Shown here piece by piece: positions 49,803 to 58,438 of a stretch of 64,000 bases of DNA. The position numbers and the translations under genes are program-made. The notes under the pieces are model-generated. The model saw nothing but the letters and a program-made list of their open reading frames with translations, had not been told where the DNA came from and made no database searches. Source of the DNA: Alphaproteobacteria bacterium (GTDB lineage: Bacteria; Pseudomonadota; Alphaproteobacteria; Thalassobaculales; Thalassobaculaceae); contig JAJEAR010000082.1 of NCBI GenBank assembly GCA_022822665.1, forward strand, positions 1 to 64,000. Direction: 5' to 3'. Each line of letters starts with the position of its first letter. Position 1 is the first letter of the stretch.

Positions 49803-50717
49803 TCAGCTCGCGCGGATGATGGTGCCTGCACCCTGGGAGGTGAACAGTTCGAGCAGCACGGCGTGCGGGATCCGGCCATCAAGGATAACCGCGGCGCCGG
49901 CGCCGCGCGAGACCGCCTCGATACAGGTCTCGACCTTCGGGATCATTCCGCCCGAAATGGTGCCGGTCCGCATCAGCCGCTGCGCCTCGCCCACGGTGAG
50001 TTCCTCGATCAGTGTTCCGGTCTCGTCGAGTACGCCCTCGACGTCGGTCAGCATCAGCATGCGCCGGGCGTCGCACGCACCGGCGATGGCACCGGCCACG
50101 GTGTCGGCGTTGATGTTGTAGGTCTTGTCCTCCGGTCCCTGGCCGACAGGGGCGATCACCGGGATGAATCCCGCCTGCGTCAGGGTGTCGAGCAGGGCGG
50201 TATCGATCTCGCGGGGTTCGCCGACCAGGCCCAGGTCGAGGACCTGCTCGACCCTGCTGTCCGGGTCGATGCGGGTGCGAGTGAGCCGTTCGGCCGAGAT
50301 CAGGCCGGCATCCTTGCCCGAAATCCCGACACCCCGCCCGCCGGCCGTGTTGATCGCGGCGACAATCGACTTGTTGATGGAGCCGGCGAGCACCATCTCG
50401 ACGATCTCGACCGTGGCCTCGTCGGTGACCCGCAGCCCGTCGATGAAGGTGCTGCGGATCGCCAGTCGCTTGAGCATGTCGCCGATCTGCGGCCCGCCGC
50501 CGTGCACCACCAGTGGATTGGCCCCGACCTGGCGCAGCAGGACCATGTCGGAGGCAAAGCTGCGGAACAGCGACGGATCACCCATCGCGTGGCCACCGAA
50601 CTTGATCACGACGGCGCGGCCGCTGTAGCGGCGCATGAAGGGCAGGGCCTCGGCCAGGATCTCGGCCTTTGACAGCCACGCCGCCCTCGGCCCGCCAGCC
50701 GTCTCGGAGGTGTTCAT
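49803..50717 (-). CDS. argB: Acetylglutamate kinase
   Basis: A 304-residue amino-acid kinase catalysing N-acetylglutamate phosphorylation in arginine synthesis. The ATP-binding VVIKFGGHAMGD (near residue 36), LVVHGGGPQIGDMLKRL with the substrate glycines, ISGKDAGLISAERL and YNINADTVAGAIAGA are all characteristic. ATG 50717 is chosen over an upstream in-frame start at 50888, which lies inside engB. A 64-base gap separates it from engB. Confidence 0.95.
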   Translation of the reverse strand: MNTSETAGGPRAAWLSKAEILAEALPFMRRYSGRAVVIKFGGHAMGDPSLFRSFASDMVLLRQVGANPLVVHGGGPQIGDMLKRLAIRSTFIDGLRVTDEATVEIVEMVLAGSINKSIVAAINTAGGRGVGISGKDAGLISAERLTRTRIDPDSRVEQVLDLGLVGEPREIDTALLDTLTQAGFIPVIAPVGQGPEDKTYNINADTVAGAIAGACDARRMLMLTDVEGVLDETGTLIEELTVGEAQRLMRTGTISGGMIPKVETCIEAVSRGAGAAVILDGRIPHAVLLELFTSQGAGTIIRAS

Positions 50718-50781
50718 GATCTGCGCTCCCGTTGCCCGCCCCGGGCTTATACCCCGCGCATCGCGCTGCGCAAGGGTGACG

Positions 50782-51426
50782 TCACCGCCCGGCGATGCCG
50801 GCGAGTTCGGCCCGCAGTTCGGCGATGCCGAGCAACTCCCGGGCGCTGGTCCGGGCGACCGACGGGTGGGCGGCGCCCCGGCGCGCAACCTCGCGGCCCA
50901 TGTCGCCGGCGCGGGCCTCGAGCGCGTGCGGCTTCAGCTTGTCTATCTTGGTCAGCACGACCTGGTAGGTAACGGCGGCCGTGTCCAGCATGTCCATGAA
51001 CTCGCGGTCCGACGGCTTGAAACCGTGGCGGGAGTCCACGAGCAGGCAGACCCGGTGCAGCGTCGGACGTCCGCGCAGGTAGTCGCGCAGCAGCTCGGTC
51101 CAGGCGCTGACCAGGCTGCGGGAGACGCGGGCCCAGCCGTAGCCCGGCAGGTCGACCAGGACCAGCCGGCCCCCGAGGTCGAAGAAGTTGAGCTGCTGGG
51201 TGCGTCCCGGTGTGCGCGACGTGCGCGCGAGCGCCCTGCGCCCCGCCAGGGCGTTGAGCAGGCTGGACTTGCCGACATTCGACCGGCCGGCAAAGGCGAT
51301 CTCGGGCATGCCGGCCGGAGGCAGCTGGTCGAGGGACGCGACCCCGCGCATGAAACGGCATTCGCGCGCAAACAGCAGCCGTCCTGCCTCGATGTCCCGT
51401 TCGTCTGCCTCGGCCGTTTCGGTCAC
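50782..51426 (-). CDS. engB: Ribosome-biogenesis GTP-binding protein EngB/YihA
   Basis: A 214-residue GTPase of the TrmE-Era-EngA group, needed for 50S assembly. G1 is AFAGRSNVGKSSLLNAL, G2 lies in RTSRTPGRTQQLNFF, G3 is LVDLPGYGWA, and G4 is VLTKIDKL. It follows yidC in the same operon with a 30-base gap. Order yidC-engB-argB is typical of alphaproteobacteria. Confidence 0.95.
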   Translation of the reverse strand: MTETAEADERDIEAGRLLFARECRFMRGVASLDQLPPAGMPEIAFAGRSNVGKSSLLNALAGRRALARTSRTPGRTQQLNFFDLGGRLVLVDLPGYGWARVSRSLVSAWTELLRDYLRGRPTLHRVCLLVDSRHGFKPSDREFMDMLDTAAVTYQVVLTKIDKLKPHALEARAGDMGREVARRGAAHPSVARTSARELLGIAELRAELAGIAGR

Positions 51427-51456
51427 CGCGCCGCCTCCGTCTTCCGGGTCGGTGCG

Positions 51457-53190
51457 CTACTTCACGCCCATGCGCCACATGATGAGCTTCTGCTGCGCGA
51501 TCGACAGCAGGTTGTTCCAGGTCCAGTAGATCACCAGGCCCGCGGGGAAGGTCCCGAGCAGGAAGGTGAAGAACAGCGGCAGGAAGGCGAAGATCTTGGC
51601 CTGGACCGGGTCGGTGGGCTGGGGGTTGAGCCGCTGCTGCAGCCACATGGTCAGGCCCATGAACACCGGCCAGGCGCCGATCATCAGGAAGTAGGGCGGC
51701 TCCCAGGGGATCAGGCCGAAGGCATTGAAGATCGACGTCGGGTCCGCGACCGACAGGTCCTTGATCCAGCCGTAGAACGGCGCGTGGCGCATCTCGATGT
51801 TGACGAACAGCACCTTGTACAGGGCGAAGAAGACCGGGATCTGGATCAGGATCGGCAGGCAGCCCGAGGCCGGATTGACCCGTTCCTGCTTGTAGATCGC
51901 CATCATCTCCTGGTTGAGGCGCATCTTGTCGTCGCCGTACTGCTCCCGCAGCGCCTGCAGTTTCGGCGTGAGCTCCCGCATCTTGGCCATCGAGCGGTAC
52001 GATTTGTTGGCGAGCGGGAAGAAGACGATCTTCACGATCACGGTAAACCCGAGGATGGCGAGCCCGAAATTGCCGAGGAACCCGTACATCCATGAGATCA
52101 CGTAGAAGAACGGCTTGGTCAGGAAGTAGAACCATCCGAAATCGACCGCGAGGTCGAAGTTCGGGATGCGGTGTTCCTCGCTGTAGCGATCCAGCAGCTT
52201 GACTTCCTTGGCACCGGCGAACAGCCGGTTTGTCACCTCGATCGAGGACCCGGCGGCCAGGGTGATGCTGCCACCGAGATAGTCCACCTGGTAGCGGTCG
52301 TCCTGGTCGCGGATGGAGTGGACGAACCGAGCCGTCACCCTGCTGTTCTGGTCGGGGACGAGGGCGGCGAGCCAGTACTTGTCGGTGATCCCGATCCAGC
52401 CGCCGGTGGTGGACTTCTCGATGCGCGGCTCGTCCTGCATGTCGTCGTAGTCGATTTCGCTGAGCGTGCCGTCGAACACGCCAAGCGGTCCCTCGTGCAG
52501 GATATAGAAGCCCAGCGTCTCCGGGGTGCCGCTGCGCGCCACCAGGCCGTAGGGGAACAGCGTCTCGCCGGAGGAGCCGGCGTTGCGCACCCGCTGGGTA
52601 ACGGTAATCAGGTAGTCCGGGTCGATCGCATAGGTCCGTTCGAAGACGAGGCCTGCGCCGTTGTCCCAGGAAAGGATGACCGGTTTCTGCGGGGTCAGGG
52701 TGCTTCGATCCGCGGTCCACAGCGTGTCGGCACCGGGCAGGGCGGTTCCGGCGCCTGCCCCGACCCACCCGAACTCGGCGTAGTAGGGCCGCGGCGCGCC
52801 GACGGGACTGAACAGCCTGATCAGGTCGGAATCGGGGTCGGTGGTCTGGTGGTAGTTCCTGAGCACCAGGTCGTCGATCCGGGCGCCCTGCAGGTCGATG
52901 CTGCCGGCGAGCGTCGGGGTGTCGATACCCACCCGCGGCGAGGACTGCAGCGCCTGGGAGCGCTGTTCCGCCGAGACCACGGCCGCCGGCGCTCCCGGGG
53001 CGGCGACGTCGGCCGGCGGGGCTGCGGGCGCGTCGGCGGGCGCCAGCTGATCAGCGGGACGCTGGGCCTCGATCTGGGCCTGGCGCGCGCGTTCCTGTTC
53101 CATCTTCGGGAACTCGTAGAGGAACTGGAAACCGAGCAGGATCGCCAGGGACAGCGCGATGGCGATCAGCATGTTCTTTTGGTCGCTCAT
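51457..53190 (-). CDS. yidC: Membrane protein insertase YidC
   Basis: A 577-residue YidC/Oxa1 insertase. MSDQKNMLIAIALSLAILLGFQFLYEFPKMEQ forms the first membrane helix; an Ala/Pro-rich linker and a large periplasmic domain (about 60-340) follow. The conserved core starts FYFLTKPFFYVISWMYGFLGNFGLAILGFTVIVKI, with KMRELTPKLQALREQYGDDKMRLNQEMM as the cytoplasmic hairpin and VNPASGCLPILIQIPVFFALYKVL after it. ATG 53190 overlaps the yidD stop (ATGA). Confidence 0.96.
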   Translation of the reverse strand: MSDQKNMLIAIALSLAILLGFQFLYEFPKMEQERARQAQIEAQRPADQLAPADAPAAPPADVAAPGAPAAVVSAEQRSQALQSSPRVGIDTPTLAGSIDLQGARIDDLVLRNYHQTTDPDSDLIRLFSPVGAPRPYYAEFGWVGAGAGTALPGADTLWTADRSTLTPQKPVILSWDNGAGLVFERTYAIDPDYLITVTQRVRNAGSSGETLFPYGLVARSGTPETLGFYILHEGPLGVFDGTLSEIDYDDMQDEPRIEKSTTGGWIGITDKYWLAALVPDQNSRVTARFVHSIRDQDDRYQVDYLGGSITLAAGSSIEVTNRLFAGAKEVKLLDRYSEEHRIPNFDLAVDFGWFYFLTKPFFYVISWMYGFLGNFGLAILGFTVIVKIVFFPLANKSYRSMAKMRELTPKLQALREQYGDDKMRLNQEMMAIYKQERVNPASGCLPILIQIPVFFALYKVLFVNIEMRHAPFYGWIKDLSVADPTSIFNAFGLIPWEPPYFLMIGAWPVFMGLTMWLQQRLNPQPTDPVQAKIFAFLPLFFTFLLGTFPAGLVIYWTWNNLLSIAQQKLIMWRMGVK

Positions 53191-53450
53191 GTGACTGCCC
53201 GTTCGTTCTCGTGCTCGCCGGCCGGTGGAACCGGATCGACGCCGGATCCGCCCCAGGGATGGCAACGCAGCACGCGTGCAACCGCCAGCCGGGTGCCGAC
53301 CCACGCGCCATGGGTCTCCAGTGCCTCGAGCGCATAGGCCGAGCAGGTCGGCTGGAAGCGGCAGGCATGTCCGAGCCAGGCCGAGAGCGTGAGCCGGTAG
53401 GCAATGACTGGCAGCTTCAGGAGCGCGACTGCGAGGCGGCCGGGCGTCAC
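53187..53450 (-). CDS. yidD: Membrane protein insertion efficiency factor YidD
   Basis: An 87-residue YidD. The signature HACRFQPTCSAYALEALETHGAW with two conserved Cys is complete, followed by RVLRCHPWGGSGVDPVP. It has an amphipathic membrane-associated N-terminus. GTG 53450 overlaps the rnpA stop (GTGA) and its stop overlaps yidC, so rnpA-yidD-yidC is translationally coupled. Confidence 0.94.
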   Translation of the reverse strand: MTPGRLAVALLKLPVIAYRLTLSAWLGHACRFQPTCSAYALEALETHGAWVGTRLAVARVLRCHPWGGSGVDPVPPAGEHENERAVT

Positions 53451-53824
53451 CGTCGGCGCTCCCGCTTCCCGGACACGCGGGCAAGACAGGTCCTGAGGTC
53501 GCGGACGAGCTGATCGAAGGGACGGGAAACCGTCGCGGCCCGTGCAATCAGCACATAGTCCATCGGTTCTCCCATGCGTGGCAGCAGCACGTCATTTGCT
53601 GCCGCACGCAATCGCCGGCGTGCCCGATTGCGCATGACCGCGTTGCCGACCTTGCGGCTCGCGGTCAGTCCGATCCTCGGCGCCGGTCCCTCGGTACCCG
53701 CCGGCATCGGCGATGCCTGCAGCACCAGTCCCGGCATGGCAGCCTTGTGTCGTGTCCTCGCGACTCGGAGAAATTCCGGACGTCGGGTCAGCCGTCCGAG
53801 GCGCGAAATTCCACTTCCCCGCAT
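53447..53824 (-). CDS. rnpA: Ribonuclease P protein component
   Basis: A 125-residue basic protein subunit of RNase P. The RNR motif region is GLTASRKVGNAVMRNRARRRLRAA, and the opening ISRLGRLTRRPEFLRVARTRHKAA is typical. It lies 39 bases downstream of rpmH, the universal bacterial arrangement. Translation then passes to yidD through a four-base overlap. Confidence 0.94.
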   Translation of the reverse strand: MRGSGISRLGRLTRRPEFLRVARTRHKAAMPGLVLQASPMPAGTEGPAPRIGLTASRKVGNAVMRNRARRRLRAAANDVLLPRMGEPMDYVLIARAATVSRPFDQLVRDLRTCLARVSGKRERRR

Positions 53825-53863
53825 CGATGTTCCATCTTGCGATGGCGTCCGGCCGCAGCGGCC

Positions 53864-53998
53864 TCAGGCGGAAAGCCTGGTGCGGCCCTTCCGTCTCCGC
53901 GCCCTCAGGATTCGGCGGCCTCCGACGGTGGCCATGCGCGCACGAAAGCCGTGCCTGCGCTTGCGTACCAGGACGCTGGGTTGATACGTGCGTTTCAC
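53864..53998 (-). CDS. rpmH: 50S ribosomal protein L34
   Basis: A 44-residue, highly basic protein: KRTYQPSVLVRKRRHGF, ARMATVGGRRILRARRRKGR and a terminal TRLSA match L34 throughout. The start is GTG at 53998. It is the first gene of rpmH-rnpA-yidD-yidC-engB-argB and lies about 48 bases downstream of the predicted transcript start. Confidence 0.96.
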   Translation of the reverse strand: MKRTYQPSVLVRKRRHGFRARMATVGGRRILRARRRKGRTRLSA

Positions 53999-54052
53999 GG
54001 GCAAGCCCCCGGCAACGGACAGTGATTGCCCACCTCGGGCGGGCCGGAGCGG

Positions 54053-54081
54053 TGTATATCGACTTGGTGATGACACGTCAA
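54053..54081 (-). promoter_or_regulatory. Strong sigma-70-like promoter of the rpmH operon
   Basis: On the minus strand TTGACG (54076-54081) and TATACA (54053-54058) are spaced by exactly 17 bases, close to consensus. It points toward rpmH, with a predicted start near 54046. Confidence 0.75.
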
Positions 54082-54122
54082 TGATGGCCGCGGAAAACCC
54101 GGGGCGAGAACGGGAGAAAATC

Positions 54123-55550
54123 ATGTCGGAAATGCTTCGTGCAGACCTGTGCGTGATTGGTGGCGGGGCAGGGGGGCTGTCGGTCGCCGCCGGCGCCAGC
54201 CAGATGGGTGCCCGGGTGGTGCTGTTCGAGTCCGGGGCCATGGGCGGAGACTGCCTGAACCACGGCTGCGTTCCCTCGAAGTCGATCCTGGCTGCCGGCC
54301 GGGCCCGGGCCCGCCAGCGGCGTGACGGGGTGTTCGGCATCCGCTCGGAGCCCGGGGAAACCGACTTCGAGGCGGTGAAGGCGCACATTCGCGGCGTCAT
54401 CGCGCAGATCGCGCCGCATGATTCGGTCGAGAGGTTCGAAGGCCTGGGTGTGCGGGTGGTCAGGGAACGGGCCCGGTTCGTGGCTCCCGACCGGGTCCGG
54501 GGTGGTGCGACCGAGGTCCGCGCCCGCCGTTTCGTGATCGCGACCGGATCGATGCCGGCCATTCCGCCGATCCCGGGCCTGGCCGAGGTGCCGTACCTGA
54601 CCAACGAGACCATCTTCGATGCCGACCGGCTGCCCGGGCACCTGCTGGTGATCGGGGGCGGGCCGATCGGCATCGAGCTGGCCCAGGCCTTTCGCAACCT
54701 CGGTTCCCGGGTCACCGTGGTCGAGATGGCGACCATCCTCGTGCGCGACGATCCGGAACTGGTCGACCTGCTGCGCACCCGGCTTCGCGAAGACGGGATC
54801 GAGCTTGTCGAGAACGCCCGGGTCGTGTCGGTGGGCGGGGACGGGGGACGCGTGGAGCTCCGGGTCGACGAAGGCGACGGTGAGCCCCGGGTCATCGAGG
54901 GAAGCCACCTGCTGGTGGCGACGGGCCGCGTTCCCTCGCTTGGCGACCTCGAACTGGAGGCCGCCGGCATCGAGGCCACACCACGGGGGGTGACCGTGAA
55001 CCGGTCGCTGCGGAGCAGCAATCGCCGGGTCTACGCCATCGGCGATGCCGCGGGCCGCTGGCAACTGACCCACGTGGCCGGCTACGAGGCCGGAATCGTG
55101 GTGCGCAACGTGTTGTTCCGCCTGCCGGCCAGGGTGGATGACAGCGCGGTTCCGCGGGTGACGTACTGCGATCCGGAACTGGCGTCGGTGGGGCTCGGCG
55201 AGGCCGAGGCCCGGGCCCGGCACGGCCGGGTCGAGGTGCTCCGCTGGCACCTGGGGGAGAACGACCGCGCCGTGGCCGAACGCGATACCGAAGGGTGTGT
55301 GAAGGTGATCGTGACCCCGCGCGGGCACATCCTCGGCGCATCGATCCTCGCCTCCCACGCCGGCGAGATGGTGCAGATGTGGTGCCTGGCGATCCAGAAG
55401 CGCGTCGGCATCGGCGCGGTTGCCCAGACCATCCTGCCGTACCCGACCTTCGGCGAGGCGAACAAGCGCGCCGCCGGCAGCTTCTACACACCGCGGCTGT
55501 TCAGCGACCGGACCCGGCGCGTGGTGCGCATGCTTGCCCGCCTGGGGTGA
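54123..55550 (+). CDS. FAD/NAD(P) disulfide oxidoreductase, mercuric reductase/lipoamide dehydrogenase-like
   Basis: A 475-residue class I disulfide oxidoreductase. The FAD loop is CVIGGGAGGLSVAAGA near residue 10, the redox Cys pair is GGDCLNHGCVPSKS (Cys44, Cys49), and the NAD loop is LVIGGGPIGIELAQAF. YAIGDAAG precedes the dimerisation domain. The C-terminal catalytic dyad, normally His-Pro-x-x-x-x-Glu, reads YPTFGE, so His is Tyr440. That variant occurs in uncharacterised MerA-like clades. The HMA domain of MerA is absent. GGGAG before ATG 54123 supports the start. Confidence 0.87.
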   Translation: MSEMLRADLCVIGGGAGGLSVAAGASQMGARVVLFESGAMGGDCLNHGCVPSKSILAAGRARARQRRDGVFGIRSEPGETDFEAVKAHIRGVIAQIAPHDSVERFEGLGVRVVRERARFVAPDRVRGGATEVRARRFVIATGSMPAIPPIPGLAEVPYLTNETIFDADRLPGHLLVIGGGPIGIELAQAFRNLGSRVTVVEMATILVRDDPELVDLLRTRLREDGIELVENARVVSVGGDGGRVELRVDEGDGEPRVIEGSHLLVATGRVPSLGDLELEAAGIEATPRGVTVNRSLRSSNRRVYAIGDAAGRWQLTHVAGYEAGIVVRNVLFRLPARVDDSAVPRVTYCDPELASVGLGEAEARARHGRVEVLRWHLGENDRAVAERDTEGCVKVIVTPRGHILGASILASHAGEMVQMWCLAIQKRVGIGAVAQTILPYPTFGEANKRAAGSFYTPRLFSDRTRRVVRMLARLG

Positions 55551-55608
55551 TAGGCGCCGGTCGGGAGGTCCGCTATCCTCGGGTCCGTCAACTGGCTGGA
55601 GAGGTGCG

Positions 55609-56013
55609 ATGCGCAGCTTTGAACTTGCCGGGATCGACCACGTGGTACTCCGGGTCCGCGACATCGAGCGGATGCTCGCCTTCTACTGCGATGTGCTGGG
55701 ATGCACGCTGGTGCGCCACAACGAACCGCTGGGGTTGTGGCATCTCTCGGCCGGCAGTTCCCTGATCGACCTCGTGACCATCGACGGCGAGTTGGGCGCG
55801 GCCGGCGGTGCGGGACCGGGTGCGGAGGGACGCAACGTCGATCACGTGGCACTCAAGGTCTCTCCGTTCGATCCCGATGCGATCCGGAACTGGCTGAATT
55901 CGCAGGGCATCGAGACCGGCGATGCGGTCGTGCGCTTCGGTGCGCACGGCGAGGGGCTGTCGATCTACCTGTCGGATCCGGAGGGCAACGGGCTCGAGCT
56001 CAAGCAGGTGTGA
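55609..56013 (+). CDS. VOC-family (glyoxalase-like) protein
   Basis: A 134-residue vicinal-oxygen-chelate protein. It has the paired beta-alpha-beta-beta-beta modules: IDHVVLRVRDIERMLAFYCDVLG and VDHVALKVSPFDPDAIRNWL. The C-terminal YLSDPEGNGLELKQV supplies a metal Glu. The His of IDHVVL, the His of VDHVAL and this Glu form a likely metal site. Glyoxalase, dioxygenase or resistance functions are all possible. GGAGAGG precedes ATG 55609. Confidence 0.88.
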   Translation: MRSFELAGIDHVVLRVRDIERMLAFYCDVLGCTLVRHNEPLGLWHLSAGSSLIDLVTIDGELGAAGGAGPGAEGRNVDHVALKVSPFDPDAIRNWLNSQGIETGDAVVRFGAHGEGLSIYLSDPEGNGLELKQV

Positions 56014-56289
56014 GAGCCCGAACCCCTGACCGTGCCGGCGTCGCCGTTGGTGCGTGGCCGCACGGCTGATGCGGTAACGGGAGATGGTGAGCCGGCGGCC
56101 GTGCCCGCGCGGCACGTTCCCCGTCGGGGTTGGCCGGTCCGGCCCGACCACTCGCTTTTCCTGGTGTGAAAACGGAAGGCCGGTGCAGGATCCCGAAACC
56201 GTGCTGGGTCCTGCACCGGCGCATCCCCGGCTGAACTGCCGTTCGGTCAGGTCCGGTCGCGAAGGTGCGACCGGAACCGAAACCGGGTG
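56014..56289. terminator. Hairpin terminator region between VOC and TRAP genes
   Basis: In the convergent gap, a 12-bp stem (GCCGGTGCAGGA at 56179-56190 with TCCTGCACCGGC at 56209-56220) encloses 18 bases. It is symmetrical and could terminate both transcripts; no long T-run is present. No gene is seen in the rest of the gap. Confidence 0.5.
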
Positions 56290-57366
56290 TCAGTCCAGAT
56301 AGGTGCCCTTGAGGGCCTGGGCGTCACCCCAGATCTTGTACTTCTCGCGGAACGAGAGATAGCTGTCGGCAAACTCCTTGAACAACGGATCCTTTGCCGA
56401 CTCCTCTTCCAGCAGGTCACGCCATGCCTGCTCGAAGACCCCGAGTTGCTCGTCCGTCCACCGGTGGTTGGTCACCCCGTACTTCGCCTGCATTTCCAGC
56501 ATGGCATCGGGGTTCAGCCCCTCGGTCTCGGCATAGGTGTAGATCATCTGCCAGCCGAGCGCGGCATCGATCATGTCCTGGTAGGCCTGCGGCAATCCCT
56601 CGAACAGGGTCTTGTTGACGAGGAACTCGCCGATCGACACCTGCTGGTGCCAGCCCGGGAAGTAGTTGTGCTTGGCGATCTGGTAGAAGCCGTAGCCGAT
56701 ATCGATGGTCGGCAGCGAGAATTCGGTGGCGTCAATCACGCCCCGTTCAAGCGCCGGATAGATGTCGCCTCCCGCCAGCAGCTGGGTCGACACGCCGATC
56801 CTGCTCAGGACCCGGCCACCCAGGCCAAAGAACCTCATCTTCAGGCCCTTCATCTGGTCGAGTGATTCGATCGGTGTCTTGAACCAGCCCGACGTCTCCG
56901 GGCCGATGCCGAAACTGTCAAACCCGAGCAGATCATGATCGGCGTAGATGCGGTCACGGATCGCGTTGCCGCCACCGAACCACTTCCATGCCATGTACTC
57001 GCCGATACCCGGACCGAACGGGACCGCGGTCATGAACGCGAGACCCGGATACCGTCCGGCATGGTAACCGGGGCTGGTCCAGGCCGTTTCGATCGCTCCC
57101 TTGGAGACCGCATCGAAGGTCTCGAGGGGAGGAACCAGGGCGCCCGGCTCGTGGAACTTGATGCGGAATTTCTCGCCCGACATGCTGTAGACCTTGTCGG
57201 AGAACCGTATCGCGCTCGGGCCGAGATGCAGGATCTTGCTGCCGAACGCGCTCTGCATCTTCCATCTGAGCCGTTTCTGGGCATCGGCGTCGGTGGAGAC
57301 CGCGACCGTGACGGCCAGGGCAAGAGGCAGGATCAATGCGCCTCTGGTGAACGTTCTCAAATTCAT
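56290..57366 (-). CDS. TRAP transporter substrate-binding protein (DctP family), orphan
   Basis: A 358-residue periplasmic DctP-type protein. The signal peptide is MNLRTFTRGALILPLALAVTVAVSTDADA (about residues 1-29). Then KRLRWKMQSAFGSKILHLGPSAIRF and the YPGLAFMTAVPFGPG, GLKMRFFGLGGRVLSRIGVSTQLLAGGDIYPALERGVIDATEFSLP region, with the Arg that anchors the ligand carboxylate. It probably binds an organic acid. No TRAP membrane subunits (DctQ/DctM) lie nearby. GGGGAGG precedes ATG 57366. Confidence 0.92.
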   Translation of the reverse strand: MNLRTFTRGALILPLALAVTVAVSTDADAQKRLRWKMQSAFGSKILHLGPSAIRFSDKVYSMSGEKFRIKFHEPGALVPPLETFDAVSKGAIETAWTSPGYHAGRYPGLAFMTAVPFGPGIGEYMAWKWFGGGNAIRDRIYADHDLLGFDSFGIGPETSGWFKTPIESLDQMKGLKMRFFGLGGRVLSRIGVSTQLLAGGDIYPALERGVIDATEFSLPTIDIGYGFYQIAKHNYFPGWHQQVSIGEFLVNKTLFEGLPQAYQDMIDAALGWQMIYTYAETEGLNPDAMLEMQAKYGVTNHRWTDEQLGVFEQAWRDLLEEESAKDPLFKEFADSYLSFREKYKIWGDAQALKGTYLD

Positions 57367-57679
57367 TACGGGCCTCCCCATTTTATACTGTACACCACGC
57401 GTGTGAATGCACTTTCACGACGCACGGTATCGCATACCTGATGTATCGGTAAACTGATTGATATCCGGCGTCGTGGACCGAGCGGAGAACGCGCATTTCC
57501 ACGACCGGCACCCGTCCGTGAGCCTGCCTGATCGTGAAAGCGCCGGCCGCGCGGCTGAAATACGGTCCAGTGCGCGAAGATCGGTGGGGACCAGGTGCCG
57601 GATCAGCTGCGAAATCACCGGTCCCCGCGACGGCATACGGCACCTCCCGCGCACGACCCGCTTGCGTGGCGCACACCGG
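57367..57679 (-). promoter_or_regulatory. TRAP gene upstream region with palindromic operator candidate
   Basis: The 313-base gap has no recognisable gene. On the minus strand, TATAAA about 15 bases before the Shine-Dalgarno is a -10 candidate. A palindrome GGTAT-CGC-ATACC at 57426-57438, and a GTGAA/TTCAC inverted pair between it and the gene, resemble operators of GntR-type regulators. No regulator gene adjoins. Confidence 0.4.
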
Positions 57680-58432
57680 CTACGGTGGGACCGAGGCCTT
57701 GCCGAGGCGACCGAGGCCCGGGAGTTTCAGCGCCGGGGGATCGAGATCGACCCCCCAGGTCAGGCCGAGCAGCGAGACCTCGAGGCCCTCGTCCAGCCCG
57801 ACGAGCACGCCGGCCAGTCCACCGAGCGAGACCTGCCAGCCGGTCCCGCTCGGGCTTGTCGCCATCGCGCCGCCGTCGACCAGGTAGTCCTTGCCGACCG
57901 CGGTCGGCGGCAGGTCGACGTCCAGTCCGTCGATGGTCCGCGCCAGCCAGGCGGTGAAGCTGTTGCTGTTGGGACCCGGCCAGATCCGGTAGTGGGACCG
58001 GGCCGGGTAGGCGGCGACGGCCGGTCCCAGCTGGCCGATGATGCGCTCGGCCTGGCTGCCCCGGATGTCGGCAAGCAGCGTCGGGCGGGCGCCGTACCAG
58101 TAGCCGTCGGGCGTGCCGGACGAGACCCTGACCGAGTCACCGCCGTACCGTGCCCGCCAGCCGAGGACCTCGTAGCGGGTGTAGTGATCGGCATTTCGCG
58201 GTTTCGCGACGATCCAGGTGTGCACCCCGAACGCGCGCCGCCAGCCCCAGGCCCGCCCGGAATAGACCTGGACGACCGGACCCGGCTCGCTGGCCGGGCT
58301 CGGCGCAAGACCACTGCTGTCGCGTCGGGCCTGGCTCCAGTGCGAACCGGCGGTGCCATGCACGCCCAGGCTGACGGGAAGCGGAGCCAGCAGCAGGATA
58401 ACGAGCAGCAACCACCTGATCCAGCGCCGCAC
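57680..58432 (-). CDS. DUF3750-family protein, membrane-anchored
   Basis: A 250-residue protein. A membrane anchor or signal (MRRWIRWLLLVILLLAPLPVSLGV) is at the N-terminus. The DUF3750 elements follow: AFGVHTWIVAKPRNADHYTRYEVLGW, GYWYGARPTLLADIRG, YRIWPGPNSNSFTAWL and DLPPTAVGKDYL. The family is bacterial, often envelope-associated, with unknown function. It lies six bases beyond the stop of the indolepyruvate oxidoreductase gene on the same strand, so it may share its transcript. Confidence 0.85.
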   Translation of the reverse strand: MRRWIRWLLLVILLLAPLPVSLGVHGTAGSHWSQARRDSSGLAPSPASEPGPVVQVYSGRAWGWRRAFGVHTWIVAKPRNADHYTRYEVLGWRARYGGDSVRVSSGTPDGYWYGARPTLLADIRGSQAERIIGQLGPAVAAYPARSHYRIWPGPNSNSFTAWLARTIDGLDVDLPPTAVGKDYLVDGGAMATSPSGTGWQVSLGGLAGVLVGLDEGLEVSLLGLTWGVDLDPPALKLPGLGRLGKASVPP

Positions 58433-58438
58433 CGGGTG

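Noticed and set aside
50747..52768. A 673-codon minus-strand frame across engB and yidC
   Set aside because: It is an alternate frame of the true yidC and engB coding sequences and shows no motif of its own.
53864..54122. Chromosome origin next to rpmH
   Set aside because: The rpmH neighbourhood often marks oriC, but there is no dnaA gene, no DnaA-box cluster and no AT-rich unwinding element.
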